A stretch of DNA of 57,357 bases, taken from the NCBI GenBank assembly GCA_963618015.1, contig CAVEQS010000014.1, positions 1-57,357 on the forward strand. The letters run 5' to 3'. The position numbers and the translations under genes are program-made. The DNA comes from Apopatocola sp963618015 (lineage in GTDB: Bacteria; Bacillota; Clostridia; Oscillospirales; Oscillospiraceae). Numbering within the stretch: the first letter of the stretch is position 1; every line of letters starts with the position of its first letter. The notes under the pieces were generated by a model that worked only from the letters and a program-made list of their open reading frames with translations, was not told where the DNA came from and made no database searches. Of this stretch, positions 1 to 7,924 are shown piece after piece.

Positions 1-128
1 TATTTTCAACAAAACCCCCATTAATTCGCCGTTAATTCGTTCGACACGTTTCGACATTCGGGAAACGCGCTTTGCCGTTGCATTCTGCCCCGGACGCGGA
101 TATACTGAAGAAAAAAGGCGGTGAGATC

Positions 129-671
129 ATGCCCTTTATCATCGTGCGAAATGATATAACGAAAATGCCTGTGGACGCCATCGTGAATGCGGCGGACGAA
201 GCGCTGCTCGGCGGGGGCGGTGTGGACGGCTGCATCCACCGCGCCGCGGGGCCGGAGCTTCTGGAAGCGTGCCGCGCGCTCCACGGCTGCAAAACCGGCG
301 AGGCGAAGATCACGAAAGGCTACCGCCTGCCCTGCAAATATGTGATCCACACGGTCGGCCCCGTGTGGCACGGCGGAACGCACGGCGAGCGGGAAAAGCT
401 TGTTTCCTGTTACCAAAAAAGCCTCGCGCTCGCCAGGGAGTACGGCTGCAAAACGGTAGCGTTCCCGGTCATCTCCGCCGGGGTGTTCGGCTATCCGAAG
501 GAGGAGGCGATGCGCGTCGCCGCCGATACCATCCGAGAGTTTCTTGCGGAAAACGACATGACGGTATATCTTGTCGTTTTCAGCCGCAAGTCGCTGGAAA
601 TTGCAAAAGCACTCTTTTCCGATATCGCCGAATCCATCGACGATAGCTATGTAAACGAGCACGCCATGTAA
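129..671 (+). CDS. Macro-domain protein (probable O-acetyl-ADP-ribose deacetylase type)
   Basis: 180 residues. The protein is a single macro domain: the N-terminal DITKMPVDAIVNAAD segment, the GGGGVDGCIHRAAG ligand loop, the HTVGPVW strand and the AFPVISAGVFGYP phosphate loop are all present. Macro domains bind ADP-ribose and many bacterial ones hydrolyse O-acetyl-ADP-ribose or remove ADP-ribose from proteins; the exact substrate here is not known. The start at 129 puts the conserved N-terminus at residue 1, preceded by GGCGGTGAG; an in-frame upstream ATG at 72 would add 19 residues unlike the family. It lies just upstream of the marR operon but that operon has its own promoter, so it is probably a separate unit. 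Confidence 0.9.
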   Translation: MPFIIVRNDITKMPVDAIVNAADEALLGGGGVDGCIHRAAGPELLEACRALHGCKTGEAKITKGYRLPCKYVIHTVGPVWHGGTHGEREKLVSCYQKSLALAREYGCKTVAFPVISAGVFGYPKEEAMRVAADTIREFLAENDMTVYLVVFSRKSLEIAKALFSDIAESIDDSYVNEHAM

Positions 672-688
672 GCGTCCGACGCAGGGTA

Positions 689-717
689 TTGACAAGCGTC
701 CGATTACGGACTATAAT
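689..717 (+). promoter_or_regulatory. Consensus sigma-A promoter of the marR operon
   Basis: TTGACA at 689-694 and TATAAT at 712-717 are both perfect and separated by 17 bp. The marR start codon is 50 bp downstream of the -10 box. Confidence 0.9.
698..711. promoter_or_regulatory. Palindromic operator candidate 1 (GTCCG-N4-CGGAC)
   Basis: GTCCGATTACGGAC is a perfect 5+5 bp inverted repeat lying in the spacer between the -35 and -10 boxes of the marR promoter. A second copy of the same half-sites is 29 bp further on, centre to centre. The location suits a repressor, and MarR proteins commonly repress their own operon; binding by this MarR is inferred. Confidence 0.7.
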
Positions 718-722
718 GTGCC

Positions 723-744
723 AAGAGTCCGTTCGCGGACTCTT
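723..744. promoter_or_regulatory. Palindromic operator candidate 2 (AAGAGTCCG-TTCG-CGGACTCTT)
   Basis: A perfect 9+9 bp inverted repeat around TTCG that contains the same GTCCG-N4-CGGAC core as the site at 698-711. It starts about where transcription should begin. As RNA it could also form a UUCG hairpin at the 5' end of the message, so operator and RNA-structure roles are both possible. Confidence 0.65.
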
Positions 745-766
745 GTTTTGCGTTTGGAGGGTATAT

Positions 767-1219
767 ATGACCATAACGGATTTTATTCGGCGGATCGAGC
801 AGCAGCAAAAGGAGCAGGATCATATTTACCACAACACGGCAGTGCGGTATGGGCTTTCCGACACCGGCATGTGGGTTTTGTATAACGTCTATGCTGCGGC
901 CGATACGGTCACGCAGCAGGAGCTCTGCCGGCAATGCTTTTTCCCCAAGCAGACAGTGAACACCGCCATCACGCGGCTCATCGAAAACGGCTATATGACG
1001 CTGGAGGCCATCCCCGGCACCCGCAACCAGAAAAAGATCCTCCTGACGGCCAAGGGTGCGGAGCTCGCCGAAAGAACCGTCGGCCAATTGATCGAAGCGG
1101 AAAAGCGCGCCTATGCCGCCCTCACGCCGGAGGAGTTGCAGGCCTATCTCGACATGACTACCCGATTGACAACTGCCCTCCGAAAAGAAACCGAAAAATC
1201 ACAAGGAGACAATGCATGA
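767..1219 (+). CDS. MarR-family transcriptional regulator
   Basis: 150 residues, the usual MarR length. The winged-helix core runs from about residue 30 to 115, with the recognition helix at FFPKQTVNTAITRLIENGYM and the wing at IPGTRNQKKILLTAKG. MarR proteins are dimeric repressors that release DNA on binding small molecules, often phenolics or drugs. The ATG at 767 follows GGAGGG and sits 50 bp after a perfect promoter carrying two matching palindromes. Its stop overlaps the start of the kinase-like gene (ATGA), and that gene overlaps the MATE transporter, so the three are one translationally coupled operon, probably autoregulated. The inducer is unknown. Confidence 0.9.
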   Translation: MTITDFIRRIEQQQKEQDHIYHNTAVRYGLSDTGMWVLYNVYAAADTVTQQELCRQCFFPKQTVNTAITRLIENGYMTLEAIPGTRNQKKILLTAKGAELAERTVGQLIEAEKRAYAALTPEELQAYLDMTTRLTTALRKETEKSQGDNA

Positions 1220-1836
1220 ACATCATCACGATCAGCCGCGAATTCGGCAGCGGCGGCCGGGAGCTCGGCAAACGCCTTGCCGACTTTACCGGCTATGACT
1301 ATTACGACAGTGAAGTTCTTTTTGCCGTTTCCAAAAACAGCGGCATGGACGCGCGCTATGTGGAGACCGCCCTGGCAAACGGCGGCTGGCAGAATTACCC
1401 GATCTCCTTCCGCGGCACGCTGAGCTCCCCGGCCTATATCCAGTCGTCCGGCGTCCAGCTTCTGCTTGAACAGAGAAAGGTGATCGAGAAGATCGCCACG
1501 CTCGGCAGGGACTGCATCATCGTCGGGCGCAACGCAGACGTTGTTCTGCGCAAATATGAGCCCTTCAATATTTTTGTGTGCGCGGACACGGACGCGAAGC
1601 TCCGGCGCTGCATAGAGCGCGCGCCGGAGGACGAGGCGCTGACGGAGAAGGAACTCGTCCGGAAAATGAAGCAGATCGACCGGAACCGCGCGAAAACGCG
1701 CGAGATCGTCGGCGGCCCGGCCTGGGGCGAGAGGGATGCGTACCATCTCACCGTGAACACGACCGGCTGGGACATCCGGGAGCTGGTGCCGGCTGTGGCG
1801 GAGTTTGCCGTGCGCTGGTTTGGGAGGAACAAATGA
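1216..1836 (+). CDS. Cytidylate kinase-like family protein
   Basis: 206 residues. The N-terminus ITISREFGSGGRELGKRLA is the P-loop form typical of the cytidylate-kinase-like family (SREFGSGG), a P-loop NTPase relative of Cmk. The later part holds a Lid-like stretch rich in Arg (KQIDRNRAKTREIVGG) and the typical YHLTVNTTGW strand. True nucleoside monophosphate kinase activity is not proven for this family. It is sandwiched between marR and a MATE exporter with 4-bp overlaps on both sides, so its role is probably linked to that drug or toxin response rather than to nucleotide biosynthesis. Confidence 0.85.
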   Translation: MNIITISREFGSGGRELGKRLADFTGYDYYDSEVLFAVSKNSGMDARYVETALANGGWQNYPISFRGTLSSPAYIQSSGVQLLLEQRKVIEKIATLGRDCIIVGRNADVVLRKYEPFNIFVCADTDAKLRRCIERAPEDEALTEKELVRKMKQIDRNRAKTREIVGGPAWGERDAYHLTVNTTGWDIRELVPAVAEFAVRWFGRNK

Positions 1837-3170
1837 AGCAGCCGATCCAGTTATCCGACCATTTCACCTACGGGCGTCTGCTCCGCTTTACTCTGCCGTC
1901 CATCTGCATGATGATCTTTACCTCCATTTACGGCATGGTAGACGGCTTTTTCATCTCCAACCTGGTCGGCAAAACGGCGTTCGCGTCCGTCAATCTCATC
2001 ATCCCGTTTTTGCAGATCCTCGGCGGTGTCGGCGCGATGCTCGGCGTGGGCGGCAGCGCGCTCGTGGCCAAAACGCTCGGCGAGGGCGACATTCCCCGCG
2101 CCCAACGGTATTTCACGATGATGATGTATCTGATGCTGGGAAGCAGCATTGCCTTCACCGGTATCGGCATCGCGGTGCTGCGCCCGGTCGCGTACCTCTT
2201 CGGCGCAACGGACGCCATGATCGGCAACGTAATGACCTACGGCACGGTCTGCCTGGTGTTCAACACAGCGCTGCACGCGCAGTATACGTTCCAGAGCTAT
2301 CTTATCACGGCGGAAAAGCCGAAGCTGGCGCTGACGGTCGTGGTCGCCGCGGGCATATCCAACATGATTTTGGACTATGTGTTCATGGCGCTTATCCCGA
2401 TGGGCGTGGCCGGTGCGGCGCTCGCCACGGGACTGAGCGAGTGCATCGGCGGGCTGATCCCGCTTTTCTGGTTTCTCAGCCGCAAGAATAAATCTGCCCT
2501 GCGCTTTACCAAAACCAATTTTGAGATAAAGCCCATGCTGCTCGCCTGCGGCAACGGCGCTTCGGAAATGCTCTCGAGCGTGTCCGGCTCCATCACCGGC
2601 ATTCTCTATAACCTTCAGCTGATGAAATACGCCGGGGAGGATGGCGTTGCGGCATACGGCGTTGTGATGTATGCGGCGTTCATCTTCCTTGGCGTATTCA
2701 ACGGCTATTCGCAGGGCAGCTCCCCGATCGTGGGCTACCACTATGGCGCACAGAATCACCGGGAGATGAAAAACGTTCTCAAACGCAGTCTCATTCTGCT
2801 TGGCTCCGCCGCCGTTGTGCTCACGGCGCTGGCCATCGTGCTCGCCCGGCCGATCGCCTCGCTGTTCGTCGGCTACGACGCGGCGCTGCTCGACATGACG
2901 GCGCGAGCCTTTACGATCTGCGCAACGCCGTTTCTCGTGATGTGGTTCAATATGTACACCTCCTGCTTCTTCACGGCGCTCAACGACGGCGCGGTGTCCG
3001 CGGCGATCTCGTTTATGCGCGCGTTGGTGCTGCCCGTGATCTGCATCATCGTCATGCCGATGCTCTGGGAGCTCGACGGCGTGTGGTATTCCCTCGTGGG
3101 AAGCGAAATCCTCGGCGTGTTCGTTTCGCTCTATTTCCTGCTTGGCAAGCGAAAGAAATATCAGTATTAA
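1833..3170 (+). CDS. MATE-family efflux transporter
   Basis: 445 residues with about twelve hydrophobic segments. The N-terminal helix pair (FTLPSICMMIFTSIYGMVDGFFISNLVG) and the inverted second half starting near residue 240 follow the MATE fold. MATE proteins export cationic or amphipathic compounds in exchange for Na+ or H+. The ATG at 1833 overlaps the stop of the kinase-like gene and follows GGGAGGAACAA. A strong bidirectional hairpin at 3176-3212 ends the operon. As the last gene behind marR it is the likely effector of the operon; its substrate is unknown. Confidence 0.92.
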   Translation: MKQPIQLSDHFTYGRLLRFTLPSICMMIFTSIYGMVDGFFISNLVGKTAFASVNLIIPFLQILGGVGAMLGVGGSALVAKTLGEGDIPRAQRYFTMMMYLMLGSSIAFTGIGIAVLRPVAYLFGATDAMIGNVMTYGTVCLVFNTALHAQYTFQSYLITAEKPKLALTVVVAAGISNMILDYVFMALIPMGVAGAALATGLSECIGGLIPLFWFLSRKNKSALRFTKTNFEIKPMLLACGNGASEMLSSVSGSITGILYNLQLMKYAGEDGVAAYGVVMYAAFIFLGVFNGYSQGSSPIVGYHYGAQNHREMKNVLKRSLILLGSAAVVLTALAIVLARPIASLFVGYDAALLDMTARAFTICATPFLVMWFNMYTSCFFTALNDGAVSAAISFMRALVLPVICIIVMPMLWELDGVWYSLVGSEILGVFVSLYFLLGKRKKYQY

Positions 3171-3175
3171 ATAGC

Positions 3176-3212
3176 AAAAAATGTGGACGGTCTTTCGACC
3201 GTCCACATTTTT
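3176..3212. terminator. Bidirectional intrinsic terminator
   Basis: A long inverted repeat (AAAAATGTGGACGGTC, short TTTC-type loop, then the complement) with A-run and T-run ends serves the MATE gene on the plus strand and the converging dehydrogenase gene on the minus strand. Confidence 0.9.
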
Positions 3213-3230
3213 CTATATTCGCGGAGTGGA

Positions 3231-4253
3231 TCAGCAGTAGTACTCCATCGGGTAGGTGAGGTACTCGACCGGCTCGAGCTGGTCGCAGGTGACGTATCCG
3301 GCAGGAGCGCGGAGCAGAGACGGAATGCGGTTGATGACCGTGGCGCAGGTGTGCTCAACGGTCGCGGGCTTCACGACATGGAACTCGGTCTTGGGCTCGC
3401 CGAAGATCTCCCAATCGCACATATCACCGTCGTCCGGGCCATAGACCTTGCCGATGGTCTCCTCTTCCACGGTGATGCCCTGCATAGTCTCGATGGTGAC
3501 GACCGCAGACATGCCGATGGCGTGGCCGGCCTTGATGTCCTTGCCGAGCGTTTCGCTGTAAATGTCCTTGTCGATGATGCAGGGGACATGCTTCTGGGAA
3601 ATGCTCTTGATGGTGAGGCCAAGCTTGTTGCAGATGGCTTCGGAGGCGTTCCAGGCGTAGGACGGCTCAAAGTCGGTCGGGTGAGCGATCTTCGCTTCAA
3701 ACTCTTCCGGCGTCAGGTCGCAGCCGTGCGCCTCGGCGAGGGCGATGCCGTACTCGTCGACGTTGTAGCTGTAAGCGCCCTTGATCTTCGTGATGTTGTG
3801 GCAGCCCGCCGCAACGAGACCGACCATGTTGATCCAGAAGATATCCTGCATGCCGCTGCCGGTGATGGTGCAGCCGTTTTCCTTCGCGAGAGCGTCGAGC
3901 TTATTGATCATGGCCGCGGAGGTCGTCCAGGGATAAATGGCCTCTTCGCAGGTCGTGATGACGTTGATGCCGCGGGTGACGCACTGCTCAATGGCTTCGT
4001 AAATGTCGCCGATGAAGCTGCGGGTTGTGATGATGGCGACGTCCGCGTCGCACTCGTCGAGAACCTTCTCGGCATTATCGGAGATGATGACGCCCGTCTT
4101 GACGCCGAGCTCCGCCCAGTCGCCGATGTCTTGGCCGACAGACGCGCCGTGGCCGATGCCGCCGACGATCTGCGCGCCATGCTCATACGCATAGCGAAGA
4201 GTGTACTTGCTCATCTTTCCGCAACCATACTGCACGATCTTAATCTTATCCAT
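3231..4253 (-). CDS. NAD(P)-dependent dehydrogenase of the 2,4-diaminopentanoate dehydrogenase / DapB-like family
   Basis: 340 residues. The N-terminus IKIVQYGCGKMSKYTLRYA is a Rossmann nucleotide-binding loop like that of dihydrodipicolinate reductase, and the rest resembles the C-terminal domain of (2R,4S)-2,4-diaminopentanoate dehydrogenase (Ord), with the GSGMQDIFWINMVG and HAIGMSAVVTIETMQG blocks. Ord acts in ornithine fermentation by anaerobes, but none of the other ornithine-pathway genes are here, so the substrate is uncertain; an amino or keto acid is likely. It is transcribed alone from a 19-bp-spacer promoter just downstream of a MerR regulator gene, which is its probable controller. 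Confidence 0.75.
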   Translation of the reverse strand: MDKIKIVQYGCGKMSKYTLRYAYEHGAQIVGGIGHGASVGQDIGDWAELGVKTGVIISDNAEKVLDECDADVAIITTRSFIGDIYEAIEQCVTRGINVITTCEEAIYPWTTSAAMINKLDALAKENGCTITGSGMQDIFWINMVGLVAAGCHNITKIKGAYSYNVDEYGIALAEAHGCDLTPEEFEAKIAHPTDFEPSYAWNASEAICNKLGLTIKSISQKHVPCIIDKDIYSETLGKDIKAGHAIGMSAVVTIETMQGITVEEETIGKVYGPDDGDMCDWEIFGEPKTEFHVVKPATVEHTCATVINRIPSLLRAPAGYVTCDQLEPVEYLTYPMEYYC

Positions 4254-4292
4254 TATAATAGCTCCTTTCTGTGCTATAAAATACTATAACGG

Positions 4293-4323
4293 AGTATACA
4301 GTCTGTTGCAGGTAGAGAGTCAA
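4293..4323 (-). promoter_or_regulatory. MerR-type promoter with 19-bp spacer
   Basis: On the minus strand TTGACT (4323-4318) and TATACT (4298-4293) are separated by 19 bp instead of 17. MerR-family activators work on exactly such over-long spacers by untwisting the DNA. The spacer contains CTGCAACAG, a short imperfect dyad. It lies between the merR-type gene and the dehydrogenase gene and points into the latter. Confidence 0.75.
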
Positions 4324-4335
4324 GAGTTTTGTCAA

Positions 4336-5196
4336 TTAATTTTTTGTAAAGATCACAGGAACCTGCAGCCGCAGGAACATGTTGCGCTTGTTGTTATCGA
4401 AGAGATTGAGCTCCGTCATCTCCTCGCAGATATAATCGCCGTTTAACACATACCGGTTGGCATGGCAGTATTCGAGCAGCCGCGCCGCGCCCTCCGCCTC
4501 CTGGTCGAAGTCGTCGAGATAGATGCAGGCAAACATCCCGCTCTCGATCACCTCGATGTTGTCCCCGTAATCGCGCAGATGCTTGTCGCCGAAAATGAAC
4601 ACCTTGTCCGCTACCAGCGCACCGCGCGCAAAATCGTCCTGTTTCACGCTCGTTCCGAGGCTGTACGACAAAAGCTGCGGGAGATTGCGCTTCATCAGCT
4701 CCCGGCGCAGCGCGTGGACAGCCTTCTCGTAGGCGACGATCCCCTGCTCATAAAAATTTTCTGCACAGGGAATGTACAGAATGTGGCGCTGATCGATGAA
4801 TTCCAGCGAGATCGTCCCGCTGACCGGGGATTTCCGGTAGCGCTCGATGGACTGGATCGTCCGCTCCACCGCCTCGTGCATGGCCTTGAGATCGCGCATC
4901 TGCTGGTGGATCTGGTTATTTTTCTCTATGAGCTTCTGCTCGATGAGCATAATGTCCTCTTTTTCGAGCAGCGTTTGTATTTCCGCGAGACTCATGTTGA
5001 GATTTCGCATATACCGGATGATATCGAGCCGGGACGTCTGGCGGATATCGTAGTACCGGTAATTTGACTCCTCATCCCGGTAGCAGGGCTGCAAAAGTCC
5101 CATCCGGTCATAGAGTCTGAGCGTGGCGATCGAAACGCGGTTCGTCTCCGCCATTTCCCCGATCGACAGGAGATGTTCCCGTTTTTTGTGATCCAT
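4336..5196 (-). CDS. MerR-family regulator with C-terminal effector-binding domain (BmrR-like)
   Basis: 286 residues. The N-terminal helix-turn-helix starts at LLSIGEMAETNRVSIATLRLYDRMGLL and is followed by the wing (SNYRYYDIRQ) and a long dimerisation coiled coil to about residue 125. The C-terminal half (about 130-286) resembles the GyrI/BmrR multidrug-binding fold. Such proteins activate a neighbouring gene when a small hydrophobic ligand binds. The gene is preceded by GGAGGTACGAAA, and its downstream neighbour has the elongated promoter expected for a MerR target, so local regulation of the dehydrogenase is the simplest reading. Confidence 0.88.
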   Translation of the reverse strand: MDHKKREHLLSIGEMAETNRVSIATLRLYDRMGLLQPCYRDEESNYRYYDIRQTSRLDIIRYMRNLNMSLAEIQTLLEKEDIMLIEQKLIEKNNQIHQQMRDLKAMHEAVERTIQSIERYRKSPVSGTISLEFIDQRHILYIPCAENFYEQGIVAYEKAVHALRRELMKRNLPQLLSYSLGTSVKQDDFARGALVADKVFIFGDKHLRDYGDNIEVIESGMFACIYLDDFDQEAEGAARLLEYCHANRYVLNGDYICEEMTELNLFDNNKRNMFLRLQVPVIFTKN

Positions 5197-5319
5197 TTTC
5201 GTACCTCCGTCCGACAGAAAACTCTAATCCTACTATAGACTTTTGTACCCGAAATTGCCGCGTTTGTAAAGTCCCTTTTTCGCCTTTGAAGAGAAAGAAA
5301 GCGCCGGAGGCGCAAAAGG

Positions 5320-5348
5320 AAAGCCGGAGAGATCGTCTCTCCGGCTTT
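5320..5348 (-). terminator. Intrinsic terminator after the CAT-like gene
   Basis: AAGCCGGAGAGA / TCTCTCCGGCTT form a 12-bp stem with a 3-nt loop. Read on the minus strand it is followed by a T-rich stretch (TTTCCTTTT), so it ends the minus-strand operon that finishes at 5377. Confidence 0.8.
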
Positions 5349-5376
5349 GCCGTATTACCCTACAATTATAATAATG

Positions 5377-6021
5377 TCATGTCACATCCGCGGTGAGTGC
5401 GGCGAGCTCGGTGCGCAGCGCCTCGTAAAACTTCGCGATGTGGCTGCCGTCGGCAAGCGCGTGGTGGACGAGTAGCGTCACCGGCATCTGGAAGTGCCCG
5501 GCGGCGTCCGGGGCGAACGCGCCCCACGTGATGCGCGGGTTGGATTCCTCCCCGCCCGCCACGGGCTGGATGAGCGCGCTGTAGTGCAGCCACGGGAGCG
5601 TGGAGATAAAATACATGCTCTCCACGTCCGCATCCTCGCGGAGCGAGCCCTCCGCCCGGCGGCGCTGCCGCTCGGCCTCGGCGTAGGCAATATATTCCTC
5701 GAAGGGCTTATCGTGGTGCAGCGTGCAGTAGCAGTATGTCCCGTCTGCGCAAAGCTCCGTGTGCGACGTCGGGCAGGCGTCGTACTCGATGATAACGCCA
5801 TCATGAATGCGCCGCCGCAGCTCCGGCACGCGGTCGGCGGCCTTCGCCGCGGCGTGCAGGAACGTGAGATAAAAGGAATATCCGTTTGCTTTGCAGAAGC
5901 GCACCGTATCGGTCACGTCGGTATCGACCGTCACGCCGACATAGGGGTACGGCATCGAGAGGAAGTAACGAAAGTGCTCGATGCGCTCATAATGCTCCAT
6001 GTCCAGATAGCGAAAGCTCAT
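5377..6021 (-). CDS. CatA-type chloramphenicol acetyltransferase family protein
   Basis: 214 residues, the CAT monomer length. The catalytic motif HHALADG at residues 186-192 matches the HHxxxDG signature whose second His is the general base, and the N-terminal RxxHFRYFLSMPYPYVGVTVDTDVT segment is typical. Classic enzymes move acetyl from acetyl-CoA to chloramphenicol as trimers. Its position as last gene behind a phosphoesterase and a membrane acyltransferase, with a 4-bp overlap, looks chromosomal rather than mobile, so the real acceptor may be something else. Resistance is possible but not shown by sequence. Confidence 0.85.
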   Translation of the reverse strand: MSFRYLDMEHYERIEHFRYFLSMPYPYVGVTVDTDVTDTVRFCKANGYSFYLTFLHAAAKAADRVPELRRRIHDGVIIEYDACPTSHTELCADGTYCYCTLHHDKPFEEYIAYAEAERQRRRAEGSLREDADVESMYFISTLPWLHYSALIQPVAGGEESNPRITWGAFAPDAAGHFQMPVTLLVHHALADGSHIAKFYEALRTELAALTADVT

Positions 6022-7184
6022 ACCTTCTCCTTTCGGCTGCGCCGCCGCAGCAGCGCGCGAGCGGCCGGCTTTTCCACAAGAAACGTGAGCGCCGCGGAGA
6101 GAACAAAGGCGGCGGCAAAGCAGAGCAGCGTATACTTCATCTGCCAGGCACGCCCCTCGCTCATCTGCGGGAACTCAGAATCATACGCCGGGATGTGAAA
6201 CTCCTTGAGCTTCACGGCGAGATATTGATGCCAGATATAAAAGTTATAGGAAATGGCGCTGAGAAACCGGACAACGCGGTTCCCGAAAACGCGATTCAGG
6301 CTCTCCGGCGCGCGTCCGGCAAAATAGAGAAACGCCGCGCCGCAGATACCGAGCGGCAGCCGCCAGAGAAGCTGCGCCGCTTTGGTCTCCACATCCCCCG
6401 CCGCATTCTGCCGCCAGAGAACGGAAAACATGCCGAAGAGGGCAAGCAGTGCAAGCGGGAGGAAGACCCACCGCCCGCGCGCGGCGGCGCGCTTTTCCAG
6501 AAGGTGCGCCGCGAGCATGCCGAGTGCGTAAAGATCGAGCATACAGGGAAGCTGATTCACCCAGAGGGAGAGCTCCTTCGCGCACGTAGCGGCGAGCGCG
6601 CGGCTCACAAGAGCCGCAAGCGTCATGGCCGAAAACGTGAGTGCCGGGCGCTTTCCAAAGGCGCGCGCGAGCAGCGGGAACACAAGATAAAACTGCATCT
6701 CTACTGCAATGGTCCAGAGCGCAGCGTTGAGGCTCGTCCAGTAATACGTGTCCATGGAGAACGTATACGTGAACGTGAGATGCGCGAGAAAATCGCGCCA
6801 GAGCGGGGCGCTTCCCGCGGCGCGGCCCTGTGCGAGAGCAAACGCCGCCGCGACGAGCACCGCGAGCAGATAGCACGGCAGTATCCGGCAGAGCCGCCGG
6901 TAATAAAACCCCTTCACATCCGCGATTTTCCCGCTGGAGCGGACGAGCGGGCGGTAGAGCAGAAAGCCGGTGAGCAGCAGCGTTAGGTCCACGAGCATAT
7001 ACCCGCGCCGCACGATGCGCTGAAGGTCAACATAGTGTCCGCCGATCCGGAACGACGGATCGAGCCACGACTGCTGCCAGATGTGAAACCACGCCACGGT
7101 GAAGATGCAGAGGATGCGGAGAATGTCCGCCGCGGCAAAGTACCGGCGCTCCGGCGCGGCGTTCAGAGGGAGAGTATCTCGCAT
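6018..7184 (-). CDS. Acyltransferase-3 family membrane protein
   Basis: 388 residues with roughly ten hydrophobic segments. It opens with YFAAADILRILCIFTVAWFHIWQQSW, the first helix and conserved His of the acyltransferase-3 family, and ends with a short basic tail (RRRSRKEKV). These integral membrane enzymes O-acylate sugars, polysaccharides or peptidoglycan at the cell envelope. It overlaps the upstream phosphoesterase gene by 22 bp and the downstream CAT-like gene by 4 bp, so the three are translated together. The substrate cannot be told from sequence. Confidence 0.88.
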   Translation of the reverse strand: MRDTLPLNAAPERRYFAAADILRILCIFTVAWFHIWQQSWLDPSFRIGGHYVDLQRIVRRGYMLVDLTLLLTGFLLYRPLVRSSGKIADVKGFYYRRLCRILPCYLLAVLVAAAFALAQGRAAGSAPLWRDFLAHLTFTYTFSMDTYYWTSLNAALWTIAVEMQFYLVFPLLARAFGKRPALTFSAMTLAALVSRALAATCAKELSLWVNQLPCMLDLYALGMLAAHLLEKRAAARGRWVFLPLALLALFGMFSVLWRQNAAGDVETKAAQLLWRLPLGICGAAFLYFAGRAPESLNRVFGNRVVRFLSAISYNFYIWHQYLAVKLKEFHIPAYDSEFPQMSEGRAWQMKYTLLCFAAAFVLSAALTFLVEKPAARALLRRRSRKEKV

Positions 7185-7630
7185 TTGAACTCCGTCCCTT
7201 TCACGGTGATCCTGCCGTAGGTCTGCCGCCCCATGCCGGCAGAGCCGGGGTTGAAGAGCGTCACATCGCCCATGCGGAGAAAGTCCGCCTCGTGCGTGTG
7301 GCCGAAAAGCGCGAGCTGCGCACTGGAAAAGTGCGCAGCGTTCGCAAGGCTTTCGTAGCCGAGCTTCACGTTGTAGCGGTGGCCATGGGTCATGAAAATG
7401 CGCACGCCATCGGCGTTGAAGAGAAGATTCTCCTCCGCATCGCCATGATAGTAAGCGTCGCAGTTGCCGCGAACGTACCGCAGATCAAGCGACGGGAAAT
7501 ACGCCGCGATCGCCTCGGCATCGCGCACATAGTCGCCGAGATGGAGCACCATATCGGGCTTCTGTTCTTCGATGGCGGCGAGCATCGGCTCGGTCACGCC
7601 GTGGGAATCGGAAAAAACGGCAATACGCAT
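7163..7630 (-). CDS. YfcE/MJ0936-family metallophosphoesterase
   Basis: 155 residues. Calcineurin-like metal ligands are in order: D and H in FSDSHG near the N-terminus, GD in LHLGD, GNCD, then MTHGH and FGHTH. Family members are small Mn-dependent phosphodiesterases with broad in vitro activity and unclear physiological roles. The start at 7630 gives the canonical MRIAVFSDSHG; an in-frame ATG 27 bp upstream is less likely because the extra residues match nothing in the family. First gene of the three-gene minus-strand operon. Confidence 0.88.
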   Translation of the reverse strand: MRIAVFSDSHGVTEPMLAAIEEQKPDMVLHLGDYVRDAEAIAAYFPSLDLRYVRGNCDAYYHGDAEENLLFNADGVRIFMTHGHRYNVKLGYESLANAAHFSSAQLALFGHTHEADFLRMGDVTLFNPGSAGMGRQTYGRITVKGTEFKCEILSL

Positions 7631-7681
7631 AAAGCACTCTCTTTCTCCCCGCCGCATATAATCCTACAGGGGGTGGAACGG

Positions 7682-7924
7682 ATGATGGATATGGAAAAGC
7701 TGGGTGCGGAGCTGCTCTCCGGGCGGCAGGGCGGCGCTATCCGCGACATGGCGAACTCGCCCGAGGCGAAAAAGCTCGGCGCGGCGATCGACCCCGCCGC
7801 GGCAGAGCGGGCGGTGCGCAGCGGCGACGCCGCGCAGCTCAAAGCGCTGCTCACGCAGATCTTATCAACGAACGAGGGCAAGGCCCTGGCCGAAAAGCTC
7901 TCACGATTTGGGAACGGAAAATGA
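7682..7924 (+). CDS. Small protein of unknown function (first of a three-gene cluster)
   Basis: 80 residues, soluble, Ala-rich and helical by appearance, with no motif I recognise. The ATG at 7682 follows a strong AGGGGGTGG ribosome site and a TATAAT at 7657-7662 without a clear -35. Its stop overlaps the next small gene by 4 bp (ATGA), which strongly supports it being real. The DNA has the same high-GC third-position bias as its neighbours. Confidence 0.7.
   Translation: MMDMEKLGAELLSGRQGGAIRDMANSPEAKKLGAAIDPAAAERAVRSGDAAQLKALLTQILSTNEGKALAEKLSRFGNGK

Noticed and set aside
5377..6021. CAT-like gene as an acquired resistance cassette.
   Set aside because: It is translationally coupled to a chromosomal-looking operon with matching base composition, and no insertion sequence or integron feature is near.
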